From positions 310,001 to 374,000 of the forward strand of contig NZ_QFWJ01000003.1 in assembly GCF_003336805.1 (NCBI RefSeq): 64,000 nt of DNA, given 5' to 3'. The position numbers and the translations under genes were made by a program. Every line of letters begins with the position of its first letter. The stretch's first letter is position 1. The notes beneath the pieces are model-generated. The model had not been told where the DNA came from. It saw only the letters and a program-made list of their open reading frames with translations, and made no database searches. Source of the stretch: Marinospirillum perlucidum (GTDB lineage: Bacteria > Pseudomonadota > Gammaproteobacteria > Pseudomonadales > Halomonadaceae). This document shows, one piece after another, positions 33,102 to 40,710 of this stretch.

Positions 33102-34262
33102 TCAGGTCAAAAAGACGGGGCTGGTCAGTAACAGGGATACCAGTTGTCCCTGGGAGTTGGTGCCGGTTTTTGAGAAGACGCTTTTGAGCTGAGTTCTCAC
33201 GGTGGTGTTCTGGCGTTGTAGATAATTGGCGATGGCTTCAATGCTCATGCCTTGTGCGAGCAAGAGGGCGACCCTGGCTTCTGCCGGTGTTAGATGAAAA
33301 AGTTCGGCAATAACCGGCACCTTTCTCTCATCAATCCACTGTTCTTGGTGGTGAATAAATAGCAGGGCTCCTCCGTTGGTGCCCGAACCTGGGGCGGCAT
33401 CCACCTGCTGCATACAGAAAGCCAGGTGTTCACCCCCGACCTGAGTATGAATCACCGATTGCCCACTTCCCTGTTCAGCATGAATGTAGGCGGCGTTGGT
33501 CATTAAAAAGGAATTAAAGCGGTTGCGCAGTTCCTTCACACTGGAAGTCAGCAGGTTGTTTTCTATACTGATCCAGCCGCGTTGCGTCATGAAGGCTTGG
33601 GCGGTGGTATTCACGTGTTTTACCAGTCCTCGGGAGTCGAGCAGGATCGTGGGGGTGGCCAGGGCATCAAGCACGTTGGGAAGCGTCTGGTTGGCCATGT
33701 CCTTCGCGGCCAGTCGCAAGTAAAGGCTAACGGATCGCTGGATGTGAGGGACCAGGGAATTGAGGAAGTGAACCTCCTCATCGGTAAAGGGGCCCTGAGC
33801 GGTCTTTCTTTGAATAAACAGGGTGGTCTGGATGCTGCCCTCGCTTTTGATCATGCAGCCCGCTGAGTCGATAATATCCTGGGGTTCGACCCACCGCTTG
33901 TAGATAGTCTCCTGTTTGAAACTCTCCCAATCAATGATTTTTCTTATGGCAATAAACTGACCAGGCGGTGAGCTCATGATTTTTTGGGCGATGGGGTCCT
34001 GATTGATCAGGTTTTCTTCCATGTAGAGGGCCAGATCCTCTTTTTTGAACCCGTAAATCCAGCCGCCGACAAAACAGCCTTCACTTACATTAACGGTAGA
34101 CAGATTGGCCGAGCCACTTTGAGTAAAAGCACAGAGTTTTTTGAGGAAGTATTCAAAGGCTTCCGGGTGGGTTGCTGAATCATAGATGGATTCCAGCAGC
34201 TCATTGTAAGCCTGGCTCGGGCGGGCAGGTGTTTTCTGATCACTGGGGTAGGCAGCCATCAC
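33102..34262 (-). CDS. LuxR-type regulator with N-terminal sensor region
   Basis: A 386-residue regulator. The C-terminal HTH (FHLTPAEARVALLLAQGMSI to VRTQLKSVFSKTGTNSQGQLV, about 320-377) is of the LuxR/FixJ type. The long N-terminal part contains no receiver Asp or LuxR lactone pocket that I can see; it may be a PAS/GAF-like sensor (ATPTILLDSRGLVKHVNTTA, 204-223, looks PAS-like). It converges on the lipoprotein gene and may or may not control it. The start has two adjacent Met codons. Confidence 0.85.
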   Translation of the reverse strand: MMAAYPSDQKTPARPSQAYNELLESIYDSATHPEAFEYFLKKLCAFTQSGSANLSTVNVSEGCFVGGWIYGFKKEDLALYMEENLINQDPIAQKIMSSPPGQFIAIRKIIDWESFKQETIYKRWVEPQDIIDSAGCMIKSEGSIQTTLFIQRKTAQGPFTDEEVHFLNSLVPHIQRSVSLYLRLAAKDMANQTLPNVLDALATPTILLDSRGLVKHVNTTAQAFMTQRGWISIENNLLTSSVKELRNRFNSFLMTNAAYIHAEQGSGQSVIHTQVGGEHLAFCMQQVDAAPGSGTNGGALLFIHHQEQWIDERKVPVIAELFHLTPAEARVALLLAQGMSIEAIANYLQRQNTTVRTQLKSVFSKTGTNSQGQLVSLLLTSPVFLT

Positions 34263-34496
34263 TCATACCCGGGCAACAAGGCCATAAAAAATGCAGGGCA
34301 GGAAGGGCTAGGACATACCAGCATGGAAGCAGAACTCGTTTTCTTTTTAATGTTATGTTCGGATCATCTAACTTTAGCGAATCGCTACCGGGGATGCCAG
34401 CCAATGCATGAACTTGAAAGGCTTTTGCCGCAGAGTTGCTTGAAAAAAGCGGGGGGCTTTCAGTCTGTAGAAACGGATGAAGTGCTGCTGGAAGAG
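34263..34496. other. Gap between LuxR gene and tRNA-Arg
   Basis: No gene or recognised RNA. Short open frames here lack protein-like composition. The gap must hold the LuxR promoter and the end of the tRNA transcript. Confidence 0.4.
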
Positions 34497-34573
34497 TGGT
34501 ACCCCAAGCAGGATTCGAACCTGCGACCTTCCCCTTAGGAGGGGGACGCTCTATCCAGCTGAGCTATTGAGGC
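34497..34573 (-). tRNA. tRNA-Arg (anticodon CCT)
   Basis: A 77-base cloverleaf on the minus strand. Acceptor GCCTCAA pairs with TTGGGGT, the D arm is GCTC/GAGC, the anticodon stem is TCCCC/GGGGA with loop CTCCTAA (anticodon CCT, reading AGG), the T arm is GCAGG-TTCGAAT-CCTGC, and the CCA is encoded. Confidence 0.97.
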
Positions 34574-34602
34574 ACGCTTGCGAAGCGGCTGAATTATAAC
34601 GT

Positions 34603-35331
34603 TTAATCTCGGCCAGAGTCCAATCGCAAGGCTTCGCGCTGGAGAAACATCACCAGGCGGTCGATTTCTGCCTGGGTGGCTCCATCAACATTGATAAAGC
34701 GGATGCCGCAGTGCACGGTTTCCTTTTTTTCATCGGCGCTGATGCGGCGGATTTCAGCGGGAACGGTGATGCTGCGTTCAAAGTCCTTTACATCCAGGGT
34801 CAGTTCTTCAAAGATTTCCATATTACGAAGCGGCGGGTCGGGCAGCTCTTCGCAGATCAGGTTGCAGCCGCCGTTGGAAAGGTCCACCAGTCGGCCCTGG
34901 ATGGGTTTGCCTCTTTCATAGGCCAGCAGGGTGATGGGGGCCTGCATGGAAGCCAGTACACGGGCGCGATAGGCTTCACGTTTCTGGTTGTGTTGTACGG
35001 CAGTGGGGAAGGCGACCTTGTAGACCAGGCCTTTTTCGTCTTCCAGAACACTGATTGCCTGGCATTGACTGAAGAAAATGGAGAGCCCCTGGGTGTTAGC
35101 TCGTACGCCAAAGCTTTCTCCGGCCAGGGCCAGTTTGTGGCCGCTGGGGGGATTGAATTCATCCAGATAAAAGACCTTCTGGTCTCTGTCTACTTCGACC
35201 AGCATACTGGCGTAATGCTGGCTGCGGCCGTGAAAATTGATCGTGACCGAGGCATGCTGGCGATGCAGGGAACTGAGCAGGCTGGCAATTTCGGAAGGAT
35301 CGGTTACCAGATGGGATGCATCTTTGGCCAT
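34603..35331 (-). CDS. ycgR: YcgR-like PilZ protein, flagellar brake
   Basis: A 242-residue c-di-GMP receptor that slows the flagellar motor. The YcgR N-terminal domain (DPSEIASLLSSLHRQHASVT) is followed by a PilZ domain with the binding motifs QKREAYRARV (about 126-135) and DLSNGG, the RxxxR and DxSxxG elements. ATG 35331 has GGAGG at good spacing; the frame extends 42 codons further upstream, overlapping flgN, without a good site. It follows flgN by 16 bases, so it belongs to the flgMN transcription unit. Confidence 0.88.
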   Translation of the reverse strand: MAKDASHLVTDPSEIASLLSSLHRQHASVTINFHGRSQHYASMLVEVDRDQKVFYLDEFNPPSGHKLALAGESFGVRANTQGLSIFFSQCQAISVLEDEKGLVYKVAFPTAVQHNQKREAYRARVLASMQAPITLLAYERGKPIQGRLVDLSNGGCNLICEELPDPPLRNMEIFEELTLDVKDFERSITVPAEIRRISADEKKETVHCGIRFINVDGATQAEIDRLVMFLQREALRLDSGRD

Positions 35332-35347
35332 AGTGAACCTCCGTCCT

Positions 35348-35839
35348 TCAGGCTTTGCCCAGGTTGCGGGGGATGTTGAGATCTCCGGCGCCACCGGAAG
35401 GGTGGTAGACCTTAACCTTGCCCTGGGTGGATTGCAGGGTATTGAGCAGAATATCAAAGTGCTGCATGGCGCGGTTGATCAGGCGACCATTAACGTTATT
35501 TTGCTGATGCACTTTTTCCAGCAGGGTTACCAGTTGGTTCCAGCCCTGGCGCAGGGCCTTGGCATTGCCTTCAGGCAGGCTGGCAAAGAAGGCTTCCAGT
35601 CCCTGGACGTCGGCACTCAGTTGCTGTTCTTCCAGAAAGGCTTTGCGTGCATCCACATCCTTCTGCACGTTTTGCAGCAGGCGGGTCTTTTCTGCAGTGA
35701 CTCTCTCCAGCTCTTCTGGTGAATCCTGGGCACCCTTGAGTAGCTGGTGCTCTTCTTCAACCAGTTGCAGTAGCTGCTTGAGATGACCGATTGCTGTCAG
35801 CAGCAGGTCTTTGAATGTCTGGGCCGGGGTCTGGGGCAC
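35348..35839 (-). CDS. flgN: Flagellar chaperone FlgN
   Basis: A 163-residue helical chaperone for the hook-filament junction proteins FlgK and FlgL. It has the FlgN layout: long helices (LKQLLQLVEEEHQLLKGAQ, ELERVTAEKTRLLQNVQ) and the C-terminal binding segment NQLVTLLEKVHQQNNVNGRLINRAMQHF. It lies between flgM and ycgR on the same strand. A terminator upstream could reduce its expression relative to flgM. Confidence 0.9.
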   Translation of the reverse strand: MPQTPAQTFKDLLLTAIGHLKQLLQLVEEEHQLLKGAQDSPEELERVTAEKTRLLQNVQKDVDARKAFLEEQQLSADVQGLEAFFASLPEGNAKALRQGWNQLVTLLEKVHQQNNVNGRLINRAMQHFDILLNTLQSTQGKVKVYHPSGGAGDLNIPRNLGKA

Positions 35840-35900
35840 GCTTGAACCTTCCTGATTAGTCGCTAATTAACCGCAGTGTAGCCGATCAGCAGAGACGACA

Positions 35901-35936
35901 AAAGAACCCGCTGCAGTTTCCTGCAGGGGTTCAAAA
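35901..35936 (-). terminator. Terminator between flgM and flgN
   Basis: On the minus strand GAACCCCTGCAG, a GAAA loop, CTGCAGCGGGTTC and TTTTG form a strong hairpin with a short T-run. It could partly separate flgM from flgN-ycgR. Confidence 0.7.
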
Positions 35937-35962
35937 GCGTTTTGCTGTATCAAGGGAGCCTT

Positions 35963-36256
35963 TTAGAGCTGGGATTCCAGATCGATCAGCTTACCGGCCA
36001 GTTTCTGGTAGTCTACAGAGTAGCTGCCTTCTTCAATCTGCTGGCGCAGGGCTGCGACCTTGCTGGAATCAAAAGAGTCGTCACCTTCAGCCTTGTAGAG
36101 GTTTTGGGCGTGACTGCTCAGCTGGACACGATCTTCGGCAGCGGCTGGCGTTTCAGCCTTGGTAGTAGTGGCTGCGCTGTCTTTTGCCGAACCCTGATCA
36201 CTACCTCTAACCCGCGGGTTGAGGTTATTGCTGATTCCATTGAGTTCGATAGCCAT
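35963..36256 (-). CDS. flgM: Anti-sigma-28 factor FlgM
   Basis: A 97-residue protein that holds FliA (sigma-28) inactive until it is exported through the finished hook-basal body. It starts MAIELNGISNN, has a long disordered middle part (SDQGSAKDSAATTTKAETPA), then the sigma-binding part DRVQLSSHAQNLYKAE and AALRQQIEEGSYSVDYQKLA, and ends KLIDLESQL. A FliA-type promoter lies upstream, giving the usual feedback. Confidence 0.93.
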   Translation of the reverse strand: MAIELNGISNNLNPRVRGSDQGSAKDSAATTTKAETPAAAEDRVQLSSHAQNLYKAEGDDSFDSSKVAALRQQIEEGSYSVDYQKLAGKLIDLESQL

Positions 36257-36299
36257 AATTGCATATCCCGTTAGTTAATCATGATGCCTGTTACTAAGG

Positions 36300-36326
36300 G
36301 TTTCGGCGCAGCGGGAAAAAACTTTA
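36300..36326 (-). promoter_or_regulatory. Sigma-28 (FliA) promoter of flgM
   Basis: On the minus strand TAAAGTTT (36326-36319), an 11-base spacer and GCCGAAAC (36307-36300) match the FliA consensus TAAAGTTT-N11-GCCGATAA in 14 of 16 positions. It is about 44 bases upstream of the flgM start. Confidence 0.8.
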
Positions 36327-36366
36327 GATTTTTTTACACGAAATTCGGCAAAAAGTTACGTAAAGC

Positions 36367-37107
36367 CTAAAGAGCAACTTCAACCAGCCCTCTGGCAAGG
36401 ATTCTAGCACGAATTATGCGTCCTGACTGAAGATTGCGCACCCGGATCTGGTCACCAATGCGCCCGCCTTCCAGCGCTTCGCCGGTAATCCGGATGGTCA
36501 GCGAGCTACTGCGCGCCTGGATGATGACTTCATCCCCGGCATTGACGGCCTGGGTGATGTTCAACTGGCGGCCTGTCAGGATGCTGCCTGCCTGGATGCG
36601 CCGCTTGACCTCCATGCCGATCACCGCCTGGGGGTCGGTAAAGTAGTCGTATCTCAGGCGGGAGATGTCTCTTTCTTCCAAGCGAATCTGGGGGCCAGTC
36701 ACCAGGGAGCCGCGCGCCAGATGGTTGGCAGCAACGACTACCTGGGCCATTACCTGAATATCGGCGGTGATGTAGATAAACCAATTGGCCTGATCGCAAA
36801 TGACTTTAATGGGGGTGCGTCCGCGCAGCTCCTGATTGCTGTGGAGTTCAAAATCCAGCGGGGCCGGGCAGTTCTGCAGCCTCAGGCTGGAATCCAGGGT
36901 GTTGAACTGGATTTGGTGGCTGGCGCTTTCCTGATCCAACTGGCTGTTGATCCAGGTGCGTGCTTCTTCCTGGAGGGCGTCCAGGTCCTGATAGGGGGTT
37001 GCAGCGGCTGTAGTGGCCATCAGGCTGAGGAAAAAGGCCAGAAGGAGAGGCCAGGAGCCGGTTTTTAGGGGTTTCTTGTTCGCCGCCGGATGGCTTTTGA
37101 TCAACAT
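36367..37107 (-). CDS. flgA: Flagellar P-ring chaperone FlgA
   Basis: A 246-residue periplasmic chaperone for assembly of the FlgI P-ring. It has a signal peptide (SWPLLLAFFLSLMATTAAA) and the SAF domain toward the C-terminus (LARGSLVTGPQIRLEERDIS, AGSILTGRQL), ending in GRIIRARILARGLVEVAL. It is divergent from cheV, the arrangement known in pseudomonads and relatives. Confidence 0.92.
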   Translation of the reverse strand: MLIKSHPAANKKPLKTGSWPLLLAFFLSLMATTAAATPYQDLDALQEEARTWINSQLDQESASHQIQFNTLDSSLRLQNCPAPLDFELHSNQELRGRTPIKVICDQANWFIYITADIQVMAQVVVAANHLARGSLVTGPQIRLEERDISRLRYDYFTDPQAVIGMEVKRRIQAGSILTGRQLNITQAVNAGDEVIIQARSSSLTIRITGEALEGGRIGDQIRVRNLQSGRIIRARILARGLVEVAL

Positions 37108-37209
37108 GGTCAGTCAACTTTTCAAGGTTTTTAGAAATCTGGGCGCTTGCAGTTTATACTCTGGATTAGTTTGTGTAATAACGATCCTTACTGTTAAAGA
37201 AGAGTGCCT

Positions 37210-38148
37210 ATGACCACTTCCGCAGGCAAGCTGGCCGACCGCAACAAGGTTGCTGGCGGCAACCGTATGGAATTGCTGCTTTTTCGCCTGAATGGCCGGC
37301 AGCTGTATGGCATTAATGTGTTCAAGGTCAAGGAGATTATACCCTGTCCACGCCTGACGAATCTGCCCCATCACACGCCGCATGTGCGTGGGGTTGCGCA
37401 TGTTCGCGACGGAGCTGTTTCCATCGTTGATCTGGGTATGGCCATACGTCAGCCAGCCATGCAAAACCCGGAAAAGCATTTTGTCATAGTAACGGAGTAC
37501 AACCGCCGCACCCAGGGGTTCCTGGTTCGCGAAGTCGACAGGATCGTCAATATTGATTGGGAGGCCGTGCATCCACCACCCCGTGGTAGTGGTAAAGACA
37601 GCTTTCTGACAGCGGTGACCCAGATGGATAACCAGCTGATTGAAATTGTCGATGTGGAAAAAATCATCGCCAGTGTTGATCCCTTTGCCCAGGGCGTTTC
37701 TGATCACATTCTGACGGACGAGGTCAAGGCGATAGCGGGCAATTACCATCTGCTGCTGGTGGATGATTCCAGTGTGGCGCGGCATCAGGTGGAAAGAAAC
37801 CTGAAGGAAACAGGGATCGGCTACACCAGTTTGACCAATGGTAAGGAAGCTTTGGAATATCTGAACCGCCTGGCGGATGAAGGCAAGCGGGTTCAGGATG
37901 AGCTGTTGATGATTATTTCCGATATCGAAATGCCGGAAATGGACGGCTATACCCTGACGCGCCGTATCAAGGAGGACCCACGCCTGGCAAACCTGCCGGT
38001 GCTGCTGCATTCCTCCCTGAGTGGTATTTTCAATGAGGCGATGGTCAAGAAAGTGGGTGCCAACTTCTTCTTGCCCAAATACGATGCCGATGAGCTGGCC
38101 CGCGTGGTGATCGGCCAGATTCAGGCAGTAGCAGGCGAGAAAGTGTGA
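37210..38148 (+). CDS. cheV: Chemotaxis coupling protein CheV
   Basis: A 312-residue fusion of a CheW-like domain (MELLLFRLNGRQLYGINVFK, about 18-37) and a receiver domain. The receiver has LLLVDDSSVARHQVE and the phosphoacceptor stretch IISDIEMPEMDGYTLTRRIK. It links receptors to the CheA kinase and can be tuned by phosphorylation. ATG 37210 is preferred to GTG 37204; AAGAAGAG precedes it. It is followed by cheR, as in the pseudomonad cheV-cheR pair. Confidence 0.93.
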   Translation: MTTSAGKLADRNKVAGGNRMELLLFRLNGRQLYGINVFKVKEIIPCPRLTNLPHHTPHVRGVAHVRDGAVSIVDLGMAIRQPAMQNPEKHFVIVTEYNRRTQGFLVREVDRIVNIDWEAVHPPPRGSGKDSFLTAVTQMDNQLIEIVDVEKIIASVDPFAQGVSDHILTDEVKAIAGNYHLLLVDDSSVARHQVERNLKETGIGYTSLTNGKEALEYLNRLADEGKRVQDELLMIISDIEMPEMDGYTLTRRIKEDPRLANLPVLLHSSLSGIFNEAMVKKVGANFFLPKYDADELARVVIGQIQAVAGEKV

Positions 38149-38218
38149 TGCAAATCGTAGCTTTTAGTCATTTGAGTTACTATTATGGTTAGTCATTTGC
38201 TGGTCAAGGGTGGTATGG

Positions 38219-39058
38219 ATGTCTGTCACTAAAACCTTAAGCCCTCAGGAGTTCGAGGCCTTCCGCAATTTTTTGCAGGAGGCCTGTGGGATATTGCTGG
38301 GTGATAACAAGCAGTACCTGGTGACCAGCCGTCTGAACAAGATCATGGCGCAGCAGAATCTTGCCAGTCTGACCGATCTGATGCGCGCCATGCAGCGCAA
38401 TCCCCGCTCGGGTCTGAAAGAAGCCGTCGTCGATGCCATGACGACCAATGAAACCCTCTGGTTTCGGGACGTGCATCCTTTCAATATTCTGGAACAGAAA
38501 GTCTTGCCCGAATTGGCTGCCAACCAGTCGCGTGAACCCTTGAAAATCTGGTCAGCGGCCGCTTCCACCGGGCAGGAGCCCTATTCCATCTCCATGGTGC
38601 TGGAAGAATTCAAGAAGAAGAATCCAAGTGCTTTTCGCATGGGTGAAAAAATTCTGGGCACGGATATTTCCGCTTCGGCACTGAGTAAGGCGCGTTCGGG
38701 TACCTACGAGATGCTGGCGATCGGGCGGGGTCTTTCCCAGGAGAGGCTGACCAAGCACTTTACCCAGACCGGCGAGGGGCGCTGGAAGGTCAATCCCAAT
38801 ATTCAGCGGCGCGTGGAATTTCGCATGATGAACCTGCTGCACAGCTACACAATGCTGGGCCGGTTTGATGTGGTCTTCTGCCGCAATGTGCTTATCTATT
38901 TTTCGGCGGATCTGAAGAAGGATATTCTCAAACGGATTCACGCCACTCTCAAACCGGGCGGTTATCTGTTCCTGGGGGCGTCCGAGGCCTTGTCCAACAT
39001 GCCTGACAAGTATGAAATGGTGCAGTGTCGTCCGGGTATCATTTACCGAGCAAAATAG
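38219..39058 (+). CDS. cheR: Chemotaxis methyltransferase CheR
   Basis: Methylates Glu residues of chemoreceptors with SAM. The 279-residue protein has the N-terminal helical domain (FRNFLQEACGILLGDNKQYLV) and the methyltransferase domain with TTNETLWFRD, LKIWSAAASTGQEPYSISM and VVFCRNVLIYFS. ATG 38219 follows AAGGGTGG; a GTG at 38210 is less likely. It follows cheV by 70 bases. In pseudomonads flgB follows; here a ComFB-like gene does, so the rod genes are elsewhere. Confidence 0.94.
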   Translation: MSVTKTLSPQEFEAFRNFLQEACGILLGDNKQYLVTSRLNKIMAQQNLASLTDLMRAMQRNPRSGLKEAVVDAMTTNETLWFRDVHPFNILEQKVLPELAANQSREPLKIWSAAASTGQEPYSISMVLEEFKKKNPSAFRMGEKILGTDISASALSKARSGTYEMLAIGRGLSQERLTKHFTQTGEGRWKVNPNIQRRVEFRMMNLLHSYTMLGRFDVVFCRNVLIYFSADLKKDILKRIHATLKPGGYLFLGASEALSNMPDKYEMVQCRPGIIYRAK

Positions 39059-39066
39059 GTGAGCCT

Positions 39067-39330
39067 ATGGTGACGGAGAATGTGCATAACTACTATGAAA
39101 CGGCCCTGAAATCCCTGCTGTCACGAGAAAAGCGCCTGGATGGCAAGGATCAGGATTTTGTCGAGGATGTTATCTGCCTGACTCTGAATCAACTGCCTGC
39201 TTTCTATGTGCGCTTTGATGTCGATACCACCTTTTATATGTCCGAGGTGGAAATTCTGCAGATGGAAGAGCGACTCAAGGAGGCACTGGAAGTGGCACTG
39301 GCCAAAGTTGAAGCCCATCCCAGCCAGTAA
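39067..39330 (+). CDS. ComFB-like (late competence development) protein
   Basis: An 87-residue protein with the ComFB pattern: VHNYYETALKSLLSRE, then FVEDVICLTLNQLPAFYVRFDVD, and a C-terminal helix. ComFB-type proteins bind cyclic dinucleotides in cyanobacteria, and relatives occur beside chemotaxis or motility genes. ATG 39067 starts eight bases after cheR, so it shares the cheV-cheR transcript. A strong terminator follows. With YcgR it points to dinucleotide control of motility, an inference from position. Confidence 0.8.
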   Translation: MVTENVHNYYETALKSLLSREKRLDGKDQDFVEDVICLTLNQLPAFYVRFDVDTTFYMSEVEILQMEERLKEALEVALAKVEAHPSQ

Positions 39331-39352
39331 CCCGCTTTTACCTCTGATCACT

Positions 39353-39379
39353 AAGCACCCTTTTGCGGGTGCTTTTTTT
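39353..39379 (+). terminator. Terminator of the cheV-cheR-comFB operon
   Basis: AAGCACCC and GGGTGCTT around a TTTTGC loop, with seven T's after the stem. Confidence 0.9.
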
Positions 39380-39425
39380 ATGCCTGCAAGCCGGTGGCGG
39401 AAGTTCGCCTGCCGATTTTTCCATC

Positions 39426-39443
39426 TGTGCGGATATCCGCACA
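39426..39443. promoter_or_regulatory. 18-base palindrome, likely activator site
   Basis: TGTGCGGATATCCGCACA is a perfect palindrome 53 bases upstream of the sigma-54 -24 element. A second dyad (GCGGCC...GGCCGC, 39450-39466) follows. The spacing suits an enhancer-binding protein such as a DctD-type regulator, whose sites I recall as similar, but the regulator is not in the window. Confidence 0.65.
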
Positions 39444-39495
39444 CCTAATGCGGCCTTCAGGGCCGCGAATCCAGTATCTGGGGCATTTTTACGCT

Positions 39496-39511
39496 TGGCA
39501 TGGGCCTTGCA
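39496..39511 (+). promoter_or_regulatory. Sigma-54 promoter of the TAXI TRAP operon
   Basis: TGGCATGGGCCTTGCA matches TGGCAYR-N4-TTGCW exactly. GG is at 39497-39498 and GC at 39509-39510, ten bases apart as required. Transcription would start near 39522, about 60 bases before the receptor gene. Confidence 0.85.
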
Positions 39512-39584
39512 ATTCTAGAAGGCGCTATTTAGCAATCGACGAAAGAAAAATCCTAGAAAAAAGATAATCAGGAGAAATCCCCCT

Positions 39585-40568
39585 ATGCGTTTTAACACTG
39601 GAAAACTGCTTGTTGCGACTTGCACCGCAGCACTGATGTCCACGGCCGCTCTGGCAGATGATCACCGCAGCGATTGGCCCAACAGCATTACAGTTGGTAC
39701 TGCCAGTCAGGGCGGCACCTATTACATCTACGGTTCCGGCTGGGCCAACCTGGTTGGTGAAGAGCTGGGTATTTCTGCAGGCGCAGAAGTAACTGGCGGT
39801 CCTGTACAGAACGCCACCCTGGTACAGATGGGCGAGCATGACTTCGGTATGGTAACAACCGGTCCTCTGGTTCAGGCTCTGCAAGGCAAGAGTGAACTGG
39901 CTCCTGGCATGATGCACGAAGACGTACGTGCTGTTTTCCCCATGTACCAGACAACTCTGCAGATCATCGCTCTGGCTGATTCCGGTATCGATTCGGTTTC
40001 CGACCTCGACGGCAAGACCGTTGGTGTAGGCCCTGCCGGCGGTACTGCGGATATGTACCACCCTCAGCTGTTTGAAAAACTGGGTCTGGATGTGACCACC
40101 ACCAATGGCGGTGCTTCCGATCTGGCCGGTCAGCTGCAGGATGGCCTGATTGATGCCTTCGCTTTTGCTGCCGGTATGCCGGTTTCTGCTTTCAGCCAGC
40201 TGGAAGCCCAGGCTGACGTGAACATCTTCTCCTACTCCAACGAAGACATCGCCCAGATTTCTGCGGATTACCCAGAACTGAGCCAGGGTGTGATTCCTGC
40301 CAGCGTTTATTCTTCTGTTGATGAAGATATTCCTGCTCTGTCTCTGTGGAACTTTGCCATCACTCACAAGGACATGCCTGCTTCTCTGGTTTACCAAGTC
40401 ACTGAAGCCGTTATGGAAAACCACGAGCGCATGCTGCAGATCCACGGTGCAGCCAAGGAAACCCTGCCTGAGAACGCCCAGTACAACACTATTGTACAGT
40501 GGCACGAAGGCGCAGCTCGCTGGTTTGAAGAAAATGGCGTAGACATTCCTGACAATCTGCAGGACTGA
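39585..40568 (+). CDS. TRAP transporter solute receptor, TAXI family
   Basis: A 327-residue periplasmic binding protein with a signal peptide (LLVATCTAALMSTAALA). TAXI marks are VGTASQGGTYYIYGSGWANL near the mature N-terminus, AEVTGGPVQNATLVQMGEHDFGMV, and GKTVGVGPAGGTADMYHPQL. It captures a solute (commonly a dicarboxylate, glutamate or similar; not predictable here) for the permease that follows at 40711. A sigma-54 promoter and terminator-like repeat frame it, so the receptor may be made in excess over the permease. Confidence 0.93.
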   Translation: MRFNTGKLLVATCTAALMSTAALADDHRSDWPNSITVGTASQGGTYYIYGSGWANLVGEELGISAGAEVTGGPVQNATLVQMGEHDFGMVTTGPLVQALQGKSELAPGMMHEDVRAVFPMYQTTLQIIALADSGIDSVSDLDGKTVGVGPAGGTADMYHPQLFEKLGLDVTTTNGGASDLAGQLQDGLIDAFAFAAGMPVSAFSQLEAQADVNIFSYSNEDIAQISADYPELSQGVIPASVYSSVDEDIPALSLWNFAITHKDMPASLVYQVTEAVMENHERMLQIHGAAKETLPENAQYNTIVQWHEGAARWFEENGVDIPDNLQD

Positions 40569-40617
40569 TTCTAGGCTTTGAGTAAGTAAAGCTGACGCTG
40601 GCCCTCGGGCCGGCGTT

Positions 40618-40686
40618 TTAAGAAACCTCTGATTAACGACTGCGCGGGTTCTGCTGGCCACGTAACGTTAATCAGAGGCTCTTTAA
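40618..40686. repeat. MITE-like repeat, copy 4 (69 bp), inside the TRAP operon
   Basis: AGAAACCTCTGATTAACG and CGTTAATCAGAGGCTCTT ends flank a 25-base centre. TTAA is present at both borders (40618-40621 and 40683-40686), as for a YTAR target duplication. It is a shortened form of the family and makes a long hairpin between the receptor and permease genes. Confidence 0.82.
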
Positions 40687-40710
40687 CACGAAAAATGTGA
40701 ATTTCTGACG

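Noticed and set aside
34497-34573. tRNA-Arg as an integration site of the 28-31 kb island
   Set aside because: No direct repeat of the tRNA 3' end and no integrase gene were found, and the island lies several kilobases away beyond a core-like region.
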